From contig CAISLN010000094.1 in assembly GCA_903886275.1 (NCBI GenBank), forward strand, positions 1-64,000: DNA of 64,000 bases. Direction: 5' to 3'. Below are positions 46,523 to 56,705 of the stretch, in pieces. The first letter of the stretch is position 1. Each line of letters starts with the position of its first letter. The position numbers were made by a program, and so were the translations under genes. The DNA comes from an uncultured beta proteobacterium (GTDB lineage Bacteria > Pseudomonadota > Gammaproteobacteria > Burkholderiales > Burkholderiaceae_C). Below the pieces are notes generated by a model that worked only from the letters and a program-made list of their open reading frames with translations, ran no database searches and was not told the DNA's origin.

Positions 46523-46584
46523 TTCCATTTCTCAATCCATCGTGCGCTGTGTCGCCCCTCGCACTGTCTGCGGCGGCTGATCGC

Positions 46585-47238
46585 TCAAGATTTTTCGCCG
46601 GGCTTCGGATGCAGTAGGTCGCTGCGCGTATAGGGGGCGTTGTGACCCGACAGGGCCAGGGCCAAGCGGGTGACGAGGCTGTGGGTTTGGGAGGCTGGCA
46701 GGTGCAGCGGTGTGAGCGCCATCCATGCCACCAGCGCCAGGGGAAGCAGCGGGCGTATGCGAAGGATCGGGGTATCGGACCATGCCAGGGCCGTGGCGCT
46801 CGCAGCTGCGCCTATCAACAAGCCAGCAGCCACTTCCGATGCAGAGTGCACGCCGATGACCATGCGGCTGATGGCTATCAGTACCGCCAGGCCGTAGCCG
46901 AACGCGATAGCGCGGCGTCCATGCACATCGGCGCGCACCAAGCAGAGCGCCAGTACGGGGTAGATTGCGGCTGAGAACATGGCATGGCCAGAGATGCCGG
47001 TGAAGTCGATGTTTTTCCAGCCCAGGCCCCAGCCGATAAAGGCCACCTTGCTCGCCACGGTGAGTGCAGCGGCCACCCCAATTAGCAACAACCAGCGCAG
47101 GGCCAGCAAGCGCGTGGCCGACCGGACAAGCAGCGCCAAGGCCGTGAGTGCGGCTGCGGGCAGGAGGATTTCAACTTCGCCCAGCCGGGTGAGGAGGTGC
47201 CAAACAGGAGCGCCGAGCAGTGCGTCGAAAAAATGCAT
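46585..47238 (-). CDS. PAP2-family phosphatase
   Basis: A 217-residue membrane phosphatase. About five helices; motifs [13 protein letters not shown] (K-box), [10 protein letters not shown] (catalytic His of the SGH motif) and [16 protein letters not shown] (the R-x6-H motif). Members dephosphorylate polyisoprenyl pyrophosphates or other lipids. Its position next to the EPS locus would suit recycling of undecaprenyl pyrophosphate, but the gene may simply be the first housekeeping one. Confidence 0.85.
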   Translation of the reverse strand: MHFFDALLGAPVWHLLTRLGEVEILLPAAALTALALLVRSATRLLALRWLLLIGVAAALTVASKVAFIGWGLGWKNIDFTGISGHAMFSAAIYPVLALCLVRADVHGRRAIAFGYGLAVLIAISRMVIGVHSASEVAAGLLIGAAASATALAWSDTPILRIRPLLPLALVAWMALTPLHLPASQTHSLVTRLALALSGHNAPYTRSDLLHPKPGEKS

Positions 47239-47248
47239 GGGGAGTTTT

Positions 47249-47325
47249 TGGTCGGGGTGAGAGGATTCGAACCTCCGATCTCTTCGTCCCGAACGAAGCG
47301 CCTTACCGGACTAGGCCACACCCCG
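47249..47325 (-). tRNA. tRNA-Pro (anticodon CGG)
   Basis: Read on the minus strand the acceptor CGGGGTG pairs with CACCCCG followed by A-CCA. The anticodon stem CTTCG/CGAAG encloses TTCGGGA, giving anticodon CGG for proline codon CCG. The T-arm GGAGG-TTCGAAT-CCTCT is intact. CCA is encoded. It sits between the PAP2 gene and ispB. Confidence 0.95.
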
Positions 47326-47346
47326 CGGTGCTTGGCTGGGTTGCAA

Positions 47347-48375
47347 TCAGTGATTGCGCTCCAGCAATTGGGAGGCCAATTGTATCAAACAGTCTGTGTG
47401 GTTTCCGCCGGGCAGGCGATGGGCAGCGGCGATGGCGCGCGTGGCCTCCTGGCGCGCGGCCTCGCGGGCCACGTCGAGTGCGCCTGTGCTTTTCACAATG
47501 GCTACGATTTGCTCCAGCATGCTGATGTCGCCGGTTTCAATGGCCAGCCGGATGGTGGCGGCCTCTTCGGCGCTGCCGCGTTGCATGGCGGCAATCAGCG
47601 GCAAAGTGGCTTTGCCTTCACGCAGGTCGTCGCCCAGGTTTTTCCCCATGAGGACAGCGTCACCAGCGTAGTCGAGTACGTCATCTATGACCTGGAAGGC
47701 GGTGCCCAGGGCCTGTCCATATTCGGCACAGGCTTCTTCTTGTTCGGGGCTTGCCCCGGCCAGCAGGGCGCCGACGCGGGCGCTGGCTTCGAACAGTTTG
47801 GCGGTCTTGGAGCGTATGACCTGCAGGTAGCCGGCCTCATCCAGGGCGGCGTTGTGCATGTTCATGAGTTGCATGACCTCGCCTTCGGCGATGACATTGG
47901 TGGCGTCGGCCAGCACCTGCATGATGCGCATGCTTTGCGCGTCCACCATCATCTGGAAGGCGCGCGAGTACAGAAAGTCGCCCACCAGCACGCTGGCCGG
48001 GTTGCCAAAAATGGCGTTGGCGGTGGCGCGTCCACGGCGCAGGGCGGAGTCATCCACCACATCGTCATGCAGCAGGGTGGCGGTGTGAATGAACTCCACC
48101 ACTGCCGCCATGTTGAAGCGCTGCGTGCTGTCGCAACCCAGGGCGCTGCAGCACAGCAGCAACAACGAGGGGCGCAGCCGTTTGCCCCCGGCGGTGATGA
48201 TGTATTGGGATACAGTGCCTACCAGAGGCACGCCGGAGTCGAGGCGCTCTGCAATGACCTTGTCGACTTGGCGCATGTCTGCGTCGATGATGGAGAGCCC
48301 TGTGGAGGAGCCGTTGGATTGGACTTGCAAGGCGTTGGACCGGTTGGTTGTTGGCGCGATTATAGAAAGCTGCAT
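47347..48375 (-). CDS. ispB: Octaprenyl diphosphate synthase (polyprenyl synthetase)
   Basis: A 342-residue cytosolic trans-prenyltransferase that makes the side chain of ubiquinone. Aspartate-rich motifs [10 protein letters not shown] and [12 protein letters not shown] bind the Mg-diphosphate substrates; GGKRLRPSL and [17 protein letters not shown] are further family signatures. The chosen start is ATG 48375; the frame continues upstream without similarity and overlaps rplU. It is divergent from rplU, as usual in betaproteobacteria. Confidence 0.92.
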   Translation of the reverse strand: MQLSIIAPTTNRSNALQVQSNGSSTGLSIIDADMRQVDKVIAERLDSGVPLVGTVSQYIITAGGKRLRPSLLLLCCSALGCDSTQRFNMAAVVEFIHTATLLHDDVVDDSALRRGRATANAIFGNPASVLVGDFLYSRAFQMMVDAQSMRIMQVLADATNVIAEGEVMQLMNMHNAALDEAGYLQVIRSKTAKLFEASARVGALLAGASPEQEEACAEYGQALGTAFQVIDDVLDYAGDAVLMGKNLGDDLREGKATLPLIAAMQRGSAEEAATIRLAIETGDISMLEQIVAIVKSTGALDVAREAARQEATRAIAAAHRLPGGNHTDCLIQLASQLLERNH

Positions 48376-48402
48376 TGCCAAAACGTCCAAGCAGTAGCGA
48401 AT

Positions 48403-48431
48403 TTGCCGGATGTGGGCGTTAAGGCTATAAT
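48403..48431 (+). promoter_or_regulatory. Probable sigma-70 promoter of rplU-rpmA
   Basis: TTGCCG (48403-48408) and TATAAT (48426-48431) with a 17-bp spacer, 49 bp before the rplU ATG. A good match to the consensus. Confidence 0.7.
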
Positions 48432-48480
48432 CCGAGGCTCTGCGAAAATCCGTTCGCTGAGTCAAGACAAAGAGGTCAAC

Positions 48481-48792
48481 ATGTACGCGGTCATAAAAAC
48501 CGGCGGTAAGCAATATCGAGTTGCAGCCGGCGAAAAAATTAAAGTAGAACAGATTGCTGCGGACGTAGGCCAAGAGATTGTGTTCGACGAAGTTCTGGCG
48601 GTCGGCAACGGCACCGAACTGAAGGTTGGAACTCCCTTGGTGTCCGGCGCAACAGTTACCGTCACGGTAATTGCACACGGCAAGCACGACAAAGTGCGCA
48701 TCTTCAAGATGCGTCGTCGTAAGCACTATCAGAAACGTCAAGGGCACCGCCAGCAGTTCACAGAACTGCAAATCGGCGCGATTGTCGCTTAA
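48481..48792 (+). CDS. rplU: 50S ribosomal protein L21
   Basis: A 103-residue large-subunit protein starting [20 protein letters not shown], with the L21 signature [26 protein letters not shown] region near the C-terminus. It binds 23S rRNA. AAAGAGG before the ATG is a good ribosome site. It is followed at 13 bp by rpmA in the conserved rplU-rpmA-obgE order. Confidence 0.97.
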   Translation: MYAVIKTGGKQYRVAAGEKIKVEQIAADVGQEIVFDEVLAVGNGTELKVGTPLVSGATVTVTVIAHGKHDKVRIFKMRRRKHYQKRQGHRQQFTELQIGAIVA

Positions 48793-48804
48793 AGGACAAG
48801 AGTC

Positions 48805-49062
48805 ATGGCACAGAAAAAAGGCGGCGGCTCTACGCGAAATGGGCGCGATTCCAACCCCAAGATGCTCGGCGTTAAATCGTACGGCGGTCAGTTGATCAGC
48901 GCAGGCGCGATCATTGTTCGCCAACGCGGCACCAAGTTCCACCCCGGAACCAATGTCGGCATCGGCAAGGATCACACCTTATTTGCCTTGATCGAAGGAA
49001 CCGTTTCCTTCGCAATCAAGGGTGCTTTGAACAAGCACACAGTGAGCATCACTGCAGCGTAA
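48805..49062 (+). CDS. rpmA: 50S ribosomal protein L27
   Basis: An 85-residue protein starting [19 protein letters not shown], the classic L27 N-terminus that reaches the peptidyl-transferase centre. [26 protein letters not shown] is the signature region. No N-terminal extension needing cleavage is present. Confidence 0.97.
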   Translation: MAQKKGGGSTRNGRDSNPKMLGVKSYGGQLISAGAIIVRQRGTKFHPGTNVGIGKDHTLFALIEGTVSFAIKGALNKHTVSITAA

Positions 49063-49087
49063 TCTGCTGGCGAAGCTCCCCAAAGGA

Positions 49088-49114
49088 CCCTGCGCTCACA
49101 AGCGCGGGGTTTTT
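49088..49114 (+). terminator. Rho-independent terminator after rpmA
   Basis: CCCTGCGCT-CACA-AGCGCGGGG forms a GC-rich stem (one internal mismatch) followed by TTTTTG. It separates rplU-rpmA from obgE, which starts 90 bp later. Confidence 0.85.
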
Positions 49115-49155
49115 GTTTTCAGCCCACTCCGTTTAACTTCGCACCGCGAAGTTGA

Positions 49156-50280
<1,125 letters not shown>

Positions 50281-50296
50281 GGCAGGTGCTTTCGGT

Positions 50297-51433
50297 TTGA
50301 TCAAGCAACCCCATTCCTCCTTGCTGCGCAAAGCCAAACGCGTGGTGATCAAAGTTGGCTCCAGCCTGGTGACCAACGAAGGTCGCGGCCTCGATGAGCA
50401 GGCCATAGGCGAATGGTGCCGCCAGATCGCACACCTGATGCAAGACGGGCGTGAGGTCATCATGGTCTCCAGCGGCGCCATTGCCGAGGGCATGAAGCGC
50501 CTGGGCTGGACCGCAAGGCCCAAGGCGATTCAGGAACTGCAGGCTGCGGCCGCAGTAGGGCAGATGGGCCTGGCCCAGATGTATGAGACCAAGCTGCGTC
50601 TCAACCAGCTGGGCAGCGCGCAGGTGCTGCTGACGCACGCCGACCTGGCCGACCGCGAACGCTATTTGAACGCCCGCTCTACGCTGCTGACGCTGCTGAA
50701 ATTGGGCGTGGTGCCAGTGATCAACGAGAATGACACGGTGGTCAACGACGAAATCAAGTTCGGTGACAACGACACCCTGGGTGCGTTGGTGGCCAACTTG
50801 GTGGAGGCCGACGCCCTCATCATCCTGACCGATCAAAAGGGCCTGTACACGGCCGACCCTCGCAAGGACCCGGCCGCGACCTTTGTGCACGAGGCCAAGG
50901 CGGGTGACCCGCAGCTTGAGTTGATGGCCGGTGGTGCGGGTTCCAGCATAGGCCGGGGCGGCATGATCACCAAGATTTTGGCGGCCAAGCGCGCGGCCGG
51001 TTCGGGCGCTTCCACCGTGATCGCCTGGGGCCGCGAGCCCGATGCGCTGATCCGCCTAGTGGCCGGCGAGTCCATTGGCACACTGCTGGTGGCACAAACC
51101 CAAAAGACACAGGCGCGCAAGCAGTGGATTGCCGATCACCTGCAACTGCGCGGCTCCGTGGTGGTGGATGGCGGTGCGGTGACCAAGCTGCGCGACGAGG
51201 GCAAGAGCCTGCTGCCCATTGGCATGGTGCAGGTGGAGGGCGACTTTTCACGCGGCGATGTGATTGCGGTGCGCGACCACAGCGGTAATGAGATTGCCCG
51301 TGGTCTGGCCAATTATTCGAGCACCGAGGCCAGGCTGATATGCCGCAAACCTTCGTCGCAGATCGAGGCCTTGCTGGGCTATGCCGCCGAGTCGGAAATG
51401 CTGCACCGGGACAATCTGGTGATCACCCGGTAA
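50297..51433 (+). CDS. proB: Glutamate 5-kinase
   Basis: A ~378-residue enzyme, first step of proline synthesis, phosphorylating L-glutamate. The kinase domain begins [21 protein letters not shown], with [19 protein letters not shown] (substrate site) and [15 protein letters not shown]. The C-terminal ~90 residues form a PUA domain ([13 protein letters not shown]..). No ATG exists near the expected start. TTG 50297 is my choice, 17 bp after obgE with AGGTG upstream; TTG 50321 is also possible. Confidence 0.92.
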   Translation: MIKQPHSSLLRKAKRVVIKVGSSLVTNEGRGLDEQAIGEWCRQIAHLMQDGREVIMVSSGAIAEGMKRLGWTARPKAIQELQAAAAVGQMGLAQMYETKLRLNQLGSAQVLLTHADLADRERYLNARSTLLTLLKLGVVPVINENDTVVNDEIKFGDNDTLGALVANLVEADALIILTDQKGLYTADPRKDPAATFVHEAKAGDPQLELMAGGAGSSIGRGGMITKILAAKRAAGSGASTVIAWGREPDALIRLVAGESIGTLLVAQTQKTQARKQWIADHLQLRGSVVVDGGAVTKLRDEGKSLLPIGMVQVEGDFSRGDVIAVRDHSGNEIARGLANYSSTEARLICRKPSSQIEALLGYAAESEMLHRDNLVITR

Positions 51434-51441
51434 CAGCCGTT

Positions 51442-52017
51442 TCAATTGGGCTTGTTGTTCTGGGTCGGCCGGTTGCCGGTTTTCAAGGCCTTGATGATTT
51501 CTTCTTTGCTGGTGGCGAGCTGATTCTGGCAAGCACCCTGGCGCGCGAAAGCCTGTGCGTGGCGCGAGGGCATGTTGTCGCTGACGGCCTTCCACTGCGC
51601 AGTCTTCACAAAAGACCATTGCCCTGAACTGCCCTGGCGCGCATAGGTCTTCACCTCGTCGCTGGCGCAGCGCAAGCCCTCATACACCGCAGTGGTGTTG
51701 CCCGTGGCATTGCGCATGACGATGACATAGCGCACCACACCATCGCCGCTCACGACAATGCTCTCTGGGTCCACGCCCACTTTGACCGCCACATAGAGCG
51801 GCATGTCGATGGGAATCAGGTGGTCTGTGGAAAATGCCGGTGGAGGTGGAACTTCCACTTCGGCCCAGTCGGTGTTGTCCAGGCCGTTCCCAGTGGAGAC
51901 AGCGGGCGTGTTGTAGGGACCGGTGCGGCCCTTGCGGTCCTCGCTGGCCAGGCTAAGGGCGCTTGCCAATGCCAGCAGACTGGCGGTGCCTAGCAGCACA
52001 AGGGTTTTAAATTTCAT
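51442..52017 (-). CDS. CNP1-like family protein (periplasmic)
   Basis: A 191-residue exported protein with signal peptide ([20 protein letters not shown]). The mature part matches the CNP1-like family of betaproteobacteria (cryptic neisserial protein 1): [57 protein letters not shown]. The function is unknown. It overlaps the rppH 3' end by 11 bp and converges with proB over an 8-bp gap. Confidence 0.82.
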   Translation of the reverse strand: MKFKTLVLLGTASLLALASALSLASEDRKGRTGPYNTPAVSTGNGLDNTDWAEVEVPPPPAFSTDHLIPIDMPLYVAVKVGVDPESIVVSGDGVVRYVIVMRNATGNTTAVYEGLRCASDEVKTYARQGSSGQWSFVKTAQWKAVSDNMPSRHAQAFARQGACQNQLATSKEEIIKALKTGNRPTQNNKPN

Positions 52018-52654
52018 AGTTGTCTGTCGGGTTGCTGCCGGGCTTGCCTGCGCAAGGACGGTTTGTGGCGTGGAGATCAGATACGGGCGCAGGTGCGCCT
52101 GTATCTGCCGAATGGATGGGCGGGTCTTGCTCCTGCTCACGCGTACGAAAGCCGTGACGCAGGTAGCGGTTGCGTGTTTCGTTGCGCGGCAGATAGCGGG
52201 CCAACTCGGTCAAGGCCATTTCGTAGACGCCGCGCTTGAACTCGACCACGGCCTCCAGCGGAACCCAGTAGTCGTTCCATCGCCAAGCGTCAAACTCAGG
52301 GTGATCTGTGGCGCGCAGGTCCAAATCCCAGTCGTGCCCTGTCAGCTGCAGCAAAAACCATATCTGCTTTTGGCCCTTGTAATGGCCACGCGCATCGCGT
52401 CGTATGTACCTGTCTGGCACCTCATAGCGCAACCAGTCTCGGGTACGGGCAACAATGGCAACATGCTGCGGATGCAGCCCCACTTCTTCATGCAACTCAC
52501 GGAACATGGCCTGCTCGGGGGTTTCCCCCCGGTCAATGCCACCTTGCGGAAATTGCCATGAGTGGGTACGTAGACGCTTGCCCCAAAATACCTGATTTTT
52601 CTGGTTGAGCAGGATGATGCCGACGTTGGGGCGAAAGCCGTCCCGGTCAAGCAT
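52007..52654 (-). CDS. rppH: RNA pyrophosphohydrolase
   Basis: A 215-residue Nudix hydrolase that removes pyrophosphate from mRNA 5' ends to start decay. Start [17 protein letters not shown] and Nudix box [23 protein letters not shown] are clear. The enzyme core ends near residue 155; a ~60-residue low-complexity tail ([14 protein letters not shown]) follows, longer than in E. coli. ATG 52654 is preferred to the TTG two codons upstream. The start codon lies inside an inverted repeat shared with the proS leader. Confidence 0.92.
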   Translation of the reverse strand: MLDRDGFRPNVGIILLNQKNQVFWGKRLRTHSWQFPQGGIDRGETPEQAMFRELHEEVGLHPQHVAIVARTRDWLRYEVPDRYIRRDARGHYKGQKQIWFLLQLTGHDWDLDLRATDHPEFDAWRWNDYWVPLEAVVEFKRGVYEMALTELARYLPRNETRNRYLRHGFRTREQEQDPPIHSADTGAPAPVSDLHATNRPCAGKPGSNPTDNYEI

Positions 52655-52690
52655 AATCAAACCCCAATTTTTAAACTTGGTTGATTATGC
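52651..52690. repeat. Inverted repeat spanning the rppH start
   Basis: GCATAATCAA (52651-52660) and TTGATTATGC (52681-52690) are perfect 10-bp arms; CCAA and TTGG extend the pairing inside. The left arm contains the rppH ATG (minus strand). The right arm carries an ATG on the plus strand that opens a 10-codon frame ending at TAA 52717-52719, 36 bp before proS. Confidence 0.6.
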
Positions 52691-52755
52691 ACAGCAAGTC
52701 AGGTGCATCAAGTAACTAAGCCCTCCTGCCGTCCCTGAAGTTCACAAAGCGCGCC

Positions 52756-54498
52756 ATGAAAGCCTCCCAATTCCTTATCTCCACCCTCAAAGAAGCGCCG
52801 GCCGATGCCGAAGTGGTCAGCCACAAATTGATGATGCGCGCGGGGATGATCAAAAAGCTCGGCGCCGGCATCTACAGCTACATGCCCATGGGCCTGCGCG
52901 TGATCCGCAAGGTGGAGGCCATCGTGCGCGAGGAGATGAACCGCGCCGGTGCGGTGGAGATTTCCATGCCGGTGGTGCAACCCGCCGAGTTGTGGCAGGA
53001 GACCGGACGCTTTGAGGCCATGGGCCCGGAGCTGCTGCGCATCAAGGACCGCCACGCACGCGACTATGTGGTGCAGCCCACCAGCGAAGAGGTGGTGACC
53101 GACATCGCGCGCCAGGAGATCAAGAGCTACAAACAGTTGCCCAAGAACCTGTACCAGATCCAGACCAAGTTCCGTGACGAGCGCCGCCCACGCTTTGGCC
53201 TGATGCGCGGGCGCGAGTTCACCATGAAGGACGCCTACAGTTTTGATCGCGATCCAGAAGCCGCCAAGCTGAGCTACCAGGTGATGGCAAAGGCCTACCG
53301 CAAAATTTTTGACCGCTTTGGTCTGGTCTACCGTGCCGTAGCCGCCGACAGCGGCGCCATTGGCGGCGACCTGTCCGAAGAGTTCCAGGTGATTGCTGCC
53401 ACCGGCGAAGACGCCATCGTCTATTGCCCGGACAGCGACTACGCTGCCAATATGGAAAAGGCCGAGGCGCTGGCGCCCACGGTAGCCCGCGCCGCTCCCG
53501 CTCAGGCGATGGAAAAAGTGGCAACCCCGGGCATGAGCACCTGCTTGGATGTGGCCAACTACCTGAAGCTGCCGATCGAGAACTCGCTCAAGTCGCTGGT
53601 GGTGGCCACCGATGAGCGCGACGACAAGGGCGAGATCGTCAAGAGCCGGGTCTGGCTGCTCTTGATCCGCGGCGACCGCAGCATGAACGAGGTCAAGGTC
53701 AACAAGGTGCCCGGTCTGGCGGGCTTTCGCTTTGCCAGCCTGCCCGAGATTGACGAACACTTTGGTTGCGAGCCCGGCTACTTGGGCCCGGTGGGCCTGA
53801 AGAAGCCTTTGACCGTGGTGGTGGACCGCGAGGTGGCTGTCATGTCCGACTGGACTTGCGGCGCCAATGTGGCCGACTACCACCTGAGCGGTGTGAACTG
53901 GGGCCGCGACCTGGCCGAGCCGGCTTTGATCGCCGACCTGCGCAATGTGGTGGAGGGCGACCTGTCTCCGGATGGAAAGGGTGCCCTGTCCATAGAGCGT
54001 GGCATCGAGATCGGCCATGTGTTTTACTTGGGCACCAAATACAGCCGCGCCATGAACGCTACCTTTTTGGATGTGAACGGCAAGCCGCAGTTCATGGAAA
54101 TGGGCTGCTATGGCATTGGCATCACGCGCCTGCCTGCTGCCGCCATCGAGCAGAACCATGACGAGCGCGGCATCATTTGGCCGGACTCGCTGGCGCCGTT
54201 TACCGTGGTGCTGTGCCCGATCAGCCCGGACCGTTTCCCGGATGTGAAGGCAGCTGCCGACAAACTCTACGAGGAGCTGATGGAAGCCGGTGTGGACGTG
54301 ATTCTGGACGACCGCAACGAGCGCCCTGGCGCCATGTTTGCCGACTGGGAACTCATAGGCGTGCCGCACCGCGTCACCCTGGGCGACCGCGGCCTCAAAG
54401 AGGGCGTGGTCGAGTACCAGCACCGCCGCGACAAGGCCGCCACCAGCGTGGCTGTGGCGGAAATCGCGGGGCTGATCCAGGCGCGACTGAAGGGATGA
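52756..54498 (+). CDS. proS: Prolyl-tRNA synthetase
   Basis: A 580-residue class II synthetase of the bacterial long type. Motif 2 ([21 protein letters not shown]) and motif 3 ([17 protein letters not shown]) are clear. An YbaK-type editing insertion lies between (~240-380), then the anticodon-binding domain from ~470 ([13 protein letters not shown]). It charges tRNA-Pro, including the one encoded at 47.3 kb. The stop overlaps the next gene. Confidence 0.97.
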   Translation: MKASQFLISTLKEAPADAEVVSHKLMMRAGMIKKLGAGIYSYMPMGLRVIRKVEAIVREEMNRAGAVEISMPVVQPAELWQETGRFEAMGPELLRIKDRHARDYVVQPTSEEVVTDIARQEIKSYKQLPKNLYQIQTKFRDERRPRFGLMRGREFTMKDAYSFDRDPEAAKLSYQVMAKAYRKIFDRFGLVYRAVAADSGAIGGDLSEEFQVIAATGEDAIVYCPDSDYAANMEKAEALAPTVARAAPAQAMEKVATPGMSTCLDVANYLKLPIENSLKSLVVATDERDDKGEIVKSRVWLLLIRGDRSMNEVKVNKVPGLAGFRFASLPEIDEHFGCEPGYLGPVGLKKPLTVVVDREVAVMSDWTCGANVADYHLSGVNWGRDLAEPALIADLRNVVEGDLSPDGKGALSIERGIEIGHVFYLGTKYSRAMNATFLDVNGKPQFMEMGCYGIGITRLPAAAIEQNHDERGIIWPDSLAPFTVVLCPISPDRFPDVKAAADKLYEELMEAGVDVILDDRNERPGAMFADWELIGVPHRVTLGDRGLKEGVVEYQHRRDKAATSVAVAEIAGLIQARLKG

Positions 54499-55115
54499 CC
54501 AGCAGGCGCAGTGCGCTGGCCCTCTTGGGGGCGCCGGCCCTCTTGGGCCTGCCGCACATCGCCCTGGCCGGCGCGCAAATTGAAGAGCCCTTGGCCGATG
54601 CCGTGCGCAATGCCCTGAGTGCGTTGGTCAGCAGCAGCGAGCCGCCAGAGCCGGTGTTTGCCGATACCGAGGCGCGTTTGCACTATCTGCGCTGGAAGGT
54701 GGAGATGAACCAGCGCTTGGTGGCGCGCCGCTCAGACCTGAAAACCCTGCAGCAGCGCGATGAGTTTTTGCAAACGCTTTGGTACAACTGCAAGCGTGCA
54801 AGGCTGGACATGGCTTTGGTGCTGGGGCTGATTCAGGTGGAAAGCAATTTCCGCCAGTTCTGCGTCAGCAGCGCGGGGGCACGGGGCTATATGCAGGTGA
54901 TGCCGTTCTGGTCACGCAGCATCGGTGACGGCGACGCCAGCAAGCTGTTCCAGATGAAGGTTAATCTGCGCTTTGGCTGTGCCATTTTGCGGCTCTACTT
55001 GGACATGGAACGCGACGATGCCTTCATGGGCCTGGGCCGCTACAACGGCTCGCGCGGCAAGTCGCCTTACCCCGATGCTGTGCTAGGAGCCAGGCGCCGC
55101 TGGGAACTCAGTTAA
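54495..55115 (+). CDS. Lytic transglycosylase (SLT family)
   Basis: A 206-residue exported murein transglycosylase. The N-terminal [25 protein letters not shown] is a Tat-like signal. The SLT domain has [11 protein letters not shown] (catalytic Glu), [14 protein letters not shown] and [17 protein letters not shown]. It cuts peptidoglycan glycan strands. ATG 54495 overlaps the proS stop by four bases. Confidence 0.88.
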   Translation: MTSRRSALALLGAPALLGLPHIALAGAQIEEPLADAVRNALSALVSSSEPPEPVFADTEARLHYLRWKVEMNQRLVARRSDLKTLQQRDEFLQTLWYNCKRARLDMALVLGLIQVESNFRQFCVSSAGARGYMQVMPFWSRSIGDGDASKLFQMKVNLRFGCAILRLYLDMERDDAFMGLGRYNGSRGKSPYPDAVLGARRRWELS

Positions 55116-55167
55116 GCTGCCACCGAGCCAAGGTGGTCTGAGCCGCTTGGCGACTCATGTGGGGGCC

Positions 55168-55488
55168 TTATTGCGCTGCGAGCGCTTTGGCCAGTTCACC
55201 CGATTCATACATTTCCATCATGATGTCGGAGCCGCCTATGAACTCGCCCTTGACGTAAAGCTGAGGGATGGTAGGCCACTGGCTGTATTCCTTGATGCCC
55301 TGGCGAATTTCGTCGTCTTCGAGCACGTTGACGGTCTTCACCGCTTTTGGCTCCACGCCGCAGGCCTTCAGGATTTGGATGGCGCGCCCGGAAAATCCGC
55401 ACTGCGGAAAGCTGGCCGTGCCCTTCATGAAAAGCAGGACTTCGTTGGATTTCACCAGTTCGTCGATACGTTGCTGTGCATTGCTCAT
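55168..55488 (-). CDS. grxD: Monothiol glutaredoxin Grx4
   Basis: A 106-residue CGFS-type glutaredoxin that carries or delivers Fe-S clusters. The active site is [10 protein letters not shown]; the [16 protein letters not shown] segment binds glutathione. Start ATG 55488. It is convergent with the lytic transglycosylase over 52 bp and divergent from the FKBP gene. Confidence 0.93.
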   Translation of the reverse strand: MSNAQQRIDELVKSNEVLLFMKGTASFPQCGFSGRAIQILKACGVEPKAVKTVNVLEDDEIRQGIKEYSQWPTIPQLYVKGEFIGGSDIMMEMYESGELAKALAAQ

Positions 55489-55618
55489 GTCAAAAATCCC
55501 AAGTAAATAGTGACCGATTATTTCACCTTCGTACCGCACTTGCCTGCTGCGACCGGGTCGTCCGCCAACGTCAGGGGTTTTTTTGCCGATAATCGCCTAT
55601 TCCTTATTCTCTATCACC

Positions 55619-56095
55619 ATGAAAATCGAAAAAAACTCCGCCGTCACCCTGCACTACACCATCTCCGATACATCCGGCAAGTTGCTCGACGAGAGCAAGG
55701 AGCCCATGTCCTATTTGCACGGTGGCTACGGCAACATCTTTGCCAAGGTGGAAGAAGCGCTGGAAGGCAAAGAGGCCGCGTACCAGGCCACCATCGTGCT
55801 GGAGCCGGAAGAGGCTTTTGGTCAGCGCAACGAGGGCCTGCTGCAAACCATCCCCAAAACGCAGTTTCCACCCGGTGTGAAGTTGGGCGGCCAACTCGAA
55901 GGCCGTGGCGAAGATGGCCAAACCCATGTTTTTACGGTTGTAAAAATCAAGGGTGACACCGTTTATCTGGATGGCAATCACACACTGGCCGGCAAAACAC
56001 TGCGCTTTGGCCTCAAGGTGCTGGAGGTGCGAGCCGCCTCTGAAGAGGAAGTGGCCCATGGACATGTGCATGGTGCGCACGGTCACCACCACTGA
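55619..56095 (+). CDS. FKBP/SlyD-type peptidyl-prolyl isomerase
   Basis: A 158-residue isomerase and chaperone. NSAVTLHYTISDTSGKLLDES is the FKBP start, and MSYLHGGYGNIFAKVEEALEG followed by the insert-in-flap domain (LEPEEAFGQRNEGLL) is SlyD-like. The C-terminal GHVHGAHGHHH is a metal-binding tail as in nickel chaperone SlyD, though shorter. ATG 55619 fits the family start. Confidence 0.9.
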   Translation: MKIEKNSAVTLHYTISDTSGKLLDESKEPMSYLHGGYGNIFAKVEEALEGKEAAYQATIVLEPEEAFGQRNEGLLQTIPKTQFPPGVKLGGQLEGRGEDGQTHVFTVVKIKGDTVYLDGNHTLAGKTLRFGLKVLEVRAASEEEVAHGHVHGAHGHHH

Positions 56096-56185
56096 TAACT
56101 CGTTCATAATAAGTGCATCGGATAGATGATTGCACTTTTTATCAAAAGTGACATAATTGCAGGTTTGATCGAAAAAGGAATTTCT

Positions 56186-56698
56186 ATGCGCTTGGCTATT
56201 TTTCGTGTTTTTCCGGCCCTGATCGCTGCAGCAGTCCTGTTAATGGCCCTGCCTGCGTCAGCGTTGCAGCCCGCGACCGGTAAAGTGATTTTGACCATTG
56301 GCGGTAATGTGGGTGATAAAAACACCTCCAATGCGGCTGCATTTGACATGGCAATGCTCGAGAAACTGCCTCAGCGTAGCTTCACCACCATGACGCCTTG
56401 GGACAAGCATCCCATCAAGTTCACCGGCCCCTTGCTGCGTGACGTGCTGGCAGCAGCCAAGGCCACGGGCACCACCATCAAGGCCGTGGCCCTGAACGAC
56501 TACCAAAGTAGCGTTCCGCTGGACGATGCGCAGAAGTTCGATGTCATCCTTGCACATAAGATGAACGACGCCGATATTCCGGTCAAGACCAAGGGTCCTC
56601 TGTTCATTGTCTACCCTTACGAAACCAAGTCCGAGTTGCGCTCGACGGTGTATTACGAGCGCTCCGCCTGGCAGCTCAAGTCCTTGATGATTGAATAG
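56186..56698 (+). CDS. Secreted molybdopterin-oxidoreductase-like protein
   Basis: A 170-residue exported protein: signal peptide FRVFPALIAAAVLLMALPASA, then a ~145-residue domain resembling part of the SUOX/molybdopterin-binding fold (GPLLRDVLAAAKA, VALNDYQSSVPLDD, RSTVYYERSAWQLKSL) but too short and without the full cofactor Cys pattern. AAAGGA precedes the ATG. The hybrid histidine kinase begins 8 bp later, so it may be the sensor-associated periplasmic protein (inference). Confidence 0.7.
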   Translation: MRLAIFRVFPALIAAAVLLMALPASALQPATGKVILTIGGNVGDKNTSNAAAFDMAMLEKLPQRSFTTMTPWDKHPIKFTGPLLRDVLAAAKATGTTIKAVALNDYQSSVPLDDAQKFDVILAHKMNDADIPVKTKGPLFIVYPYETKSELRSTVYYERSAWQLKSLMIE

Positions 56699-56705
56699 AC
56701 GGTAG

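Noticed and set aside
47220..47525. Plus-strand small reading frame over tRNA-Pro
   Set aside because: It crosses a complete tRNA gene and ispB on the other strand and has no ribosome site or similarity.
52708..54423. 571-codon reading frame opposite proS
   Set aside because: It is the antisense shadow of a well-conserved synthetase gene and has no recognisable domain.
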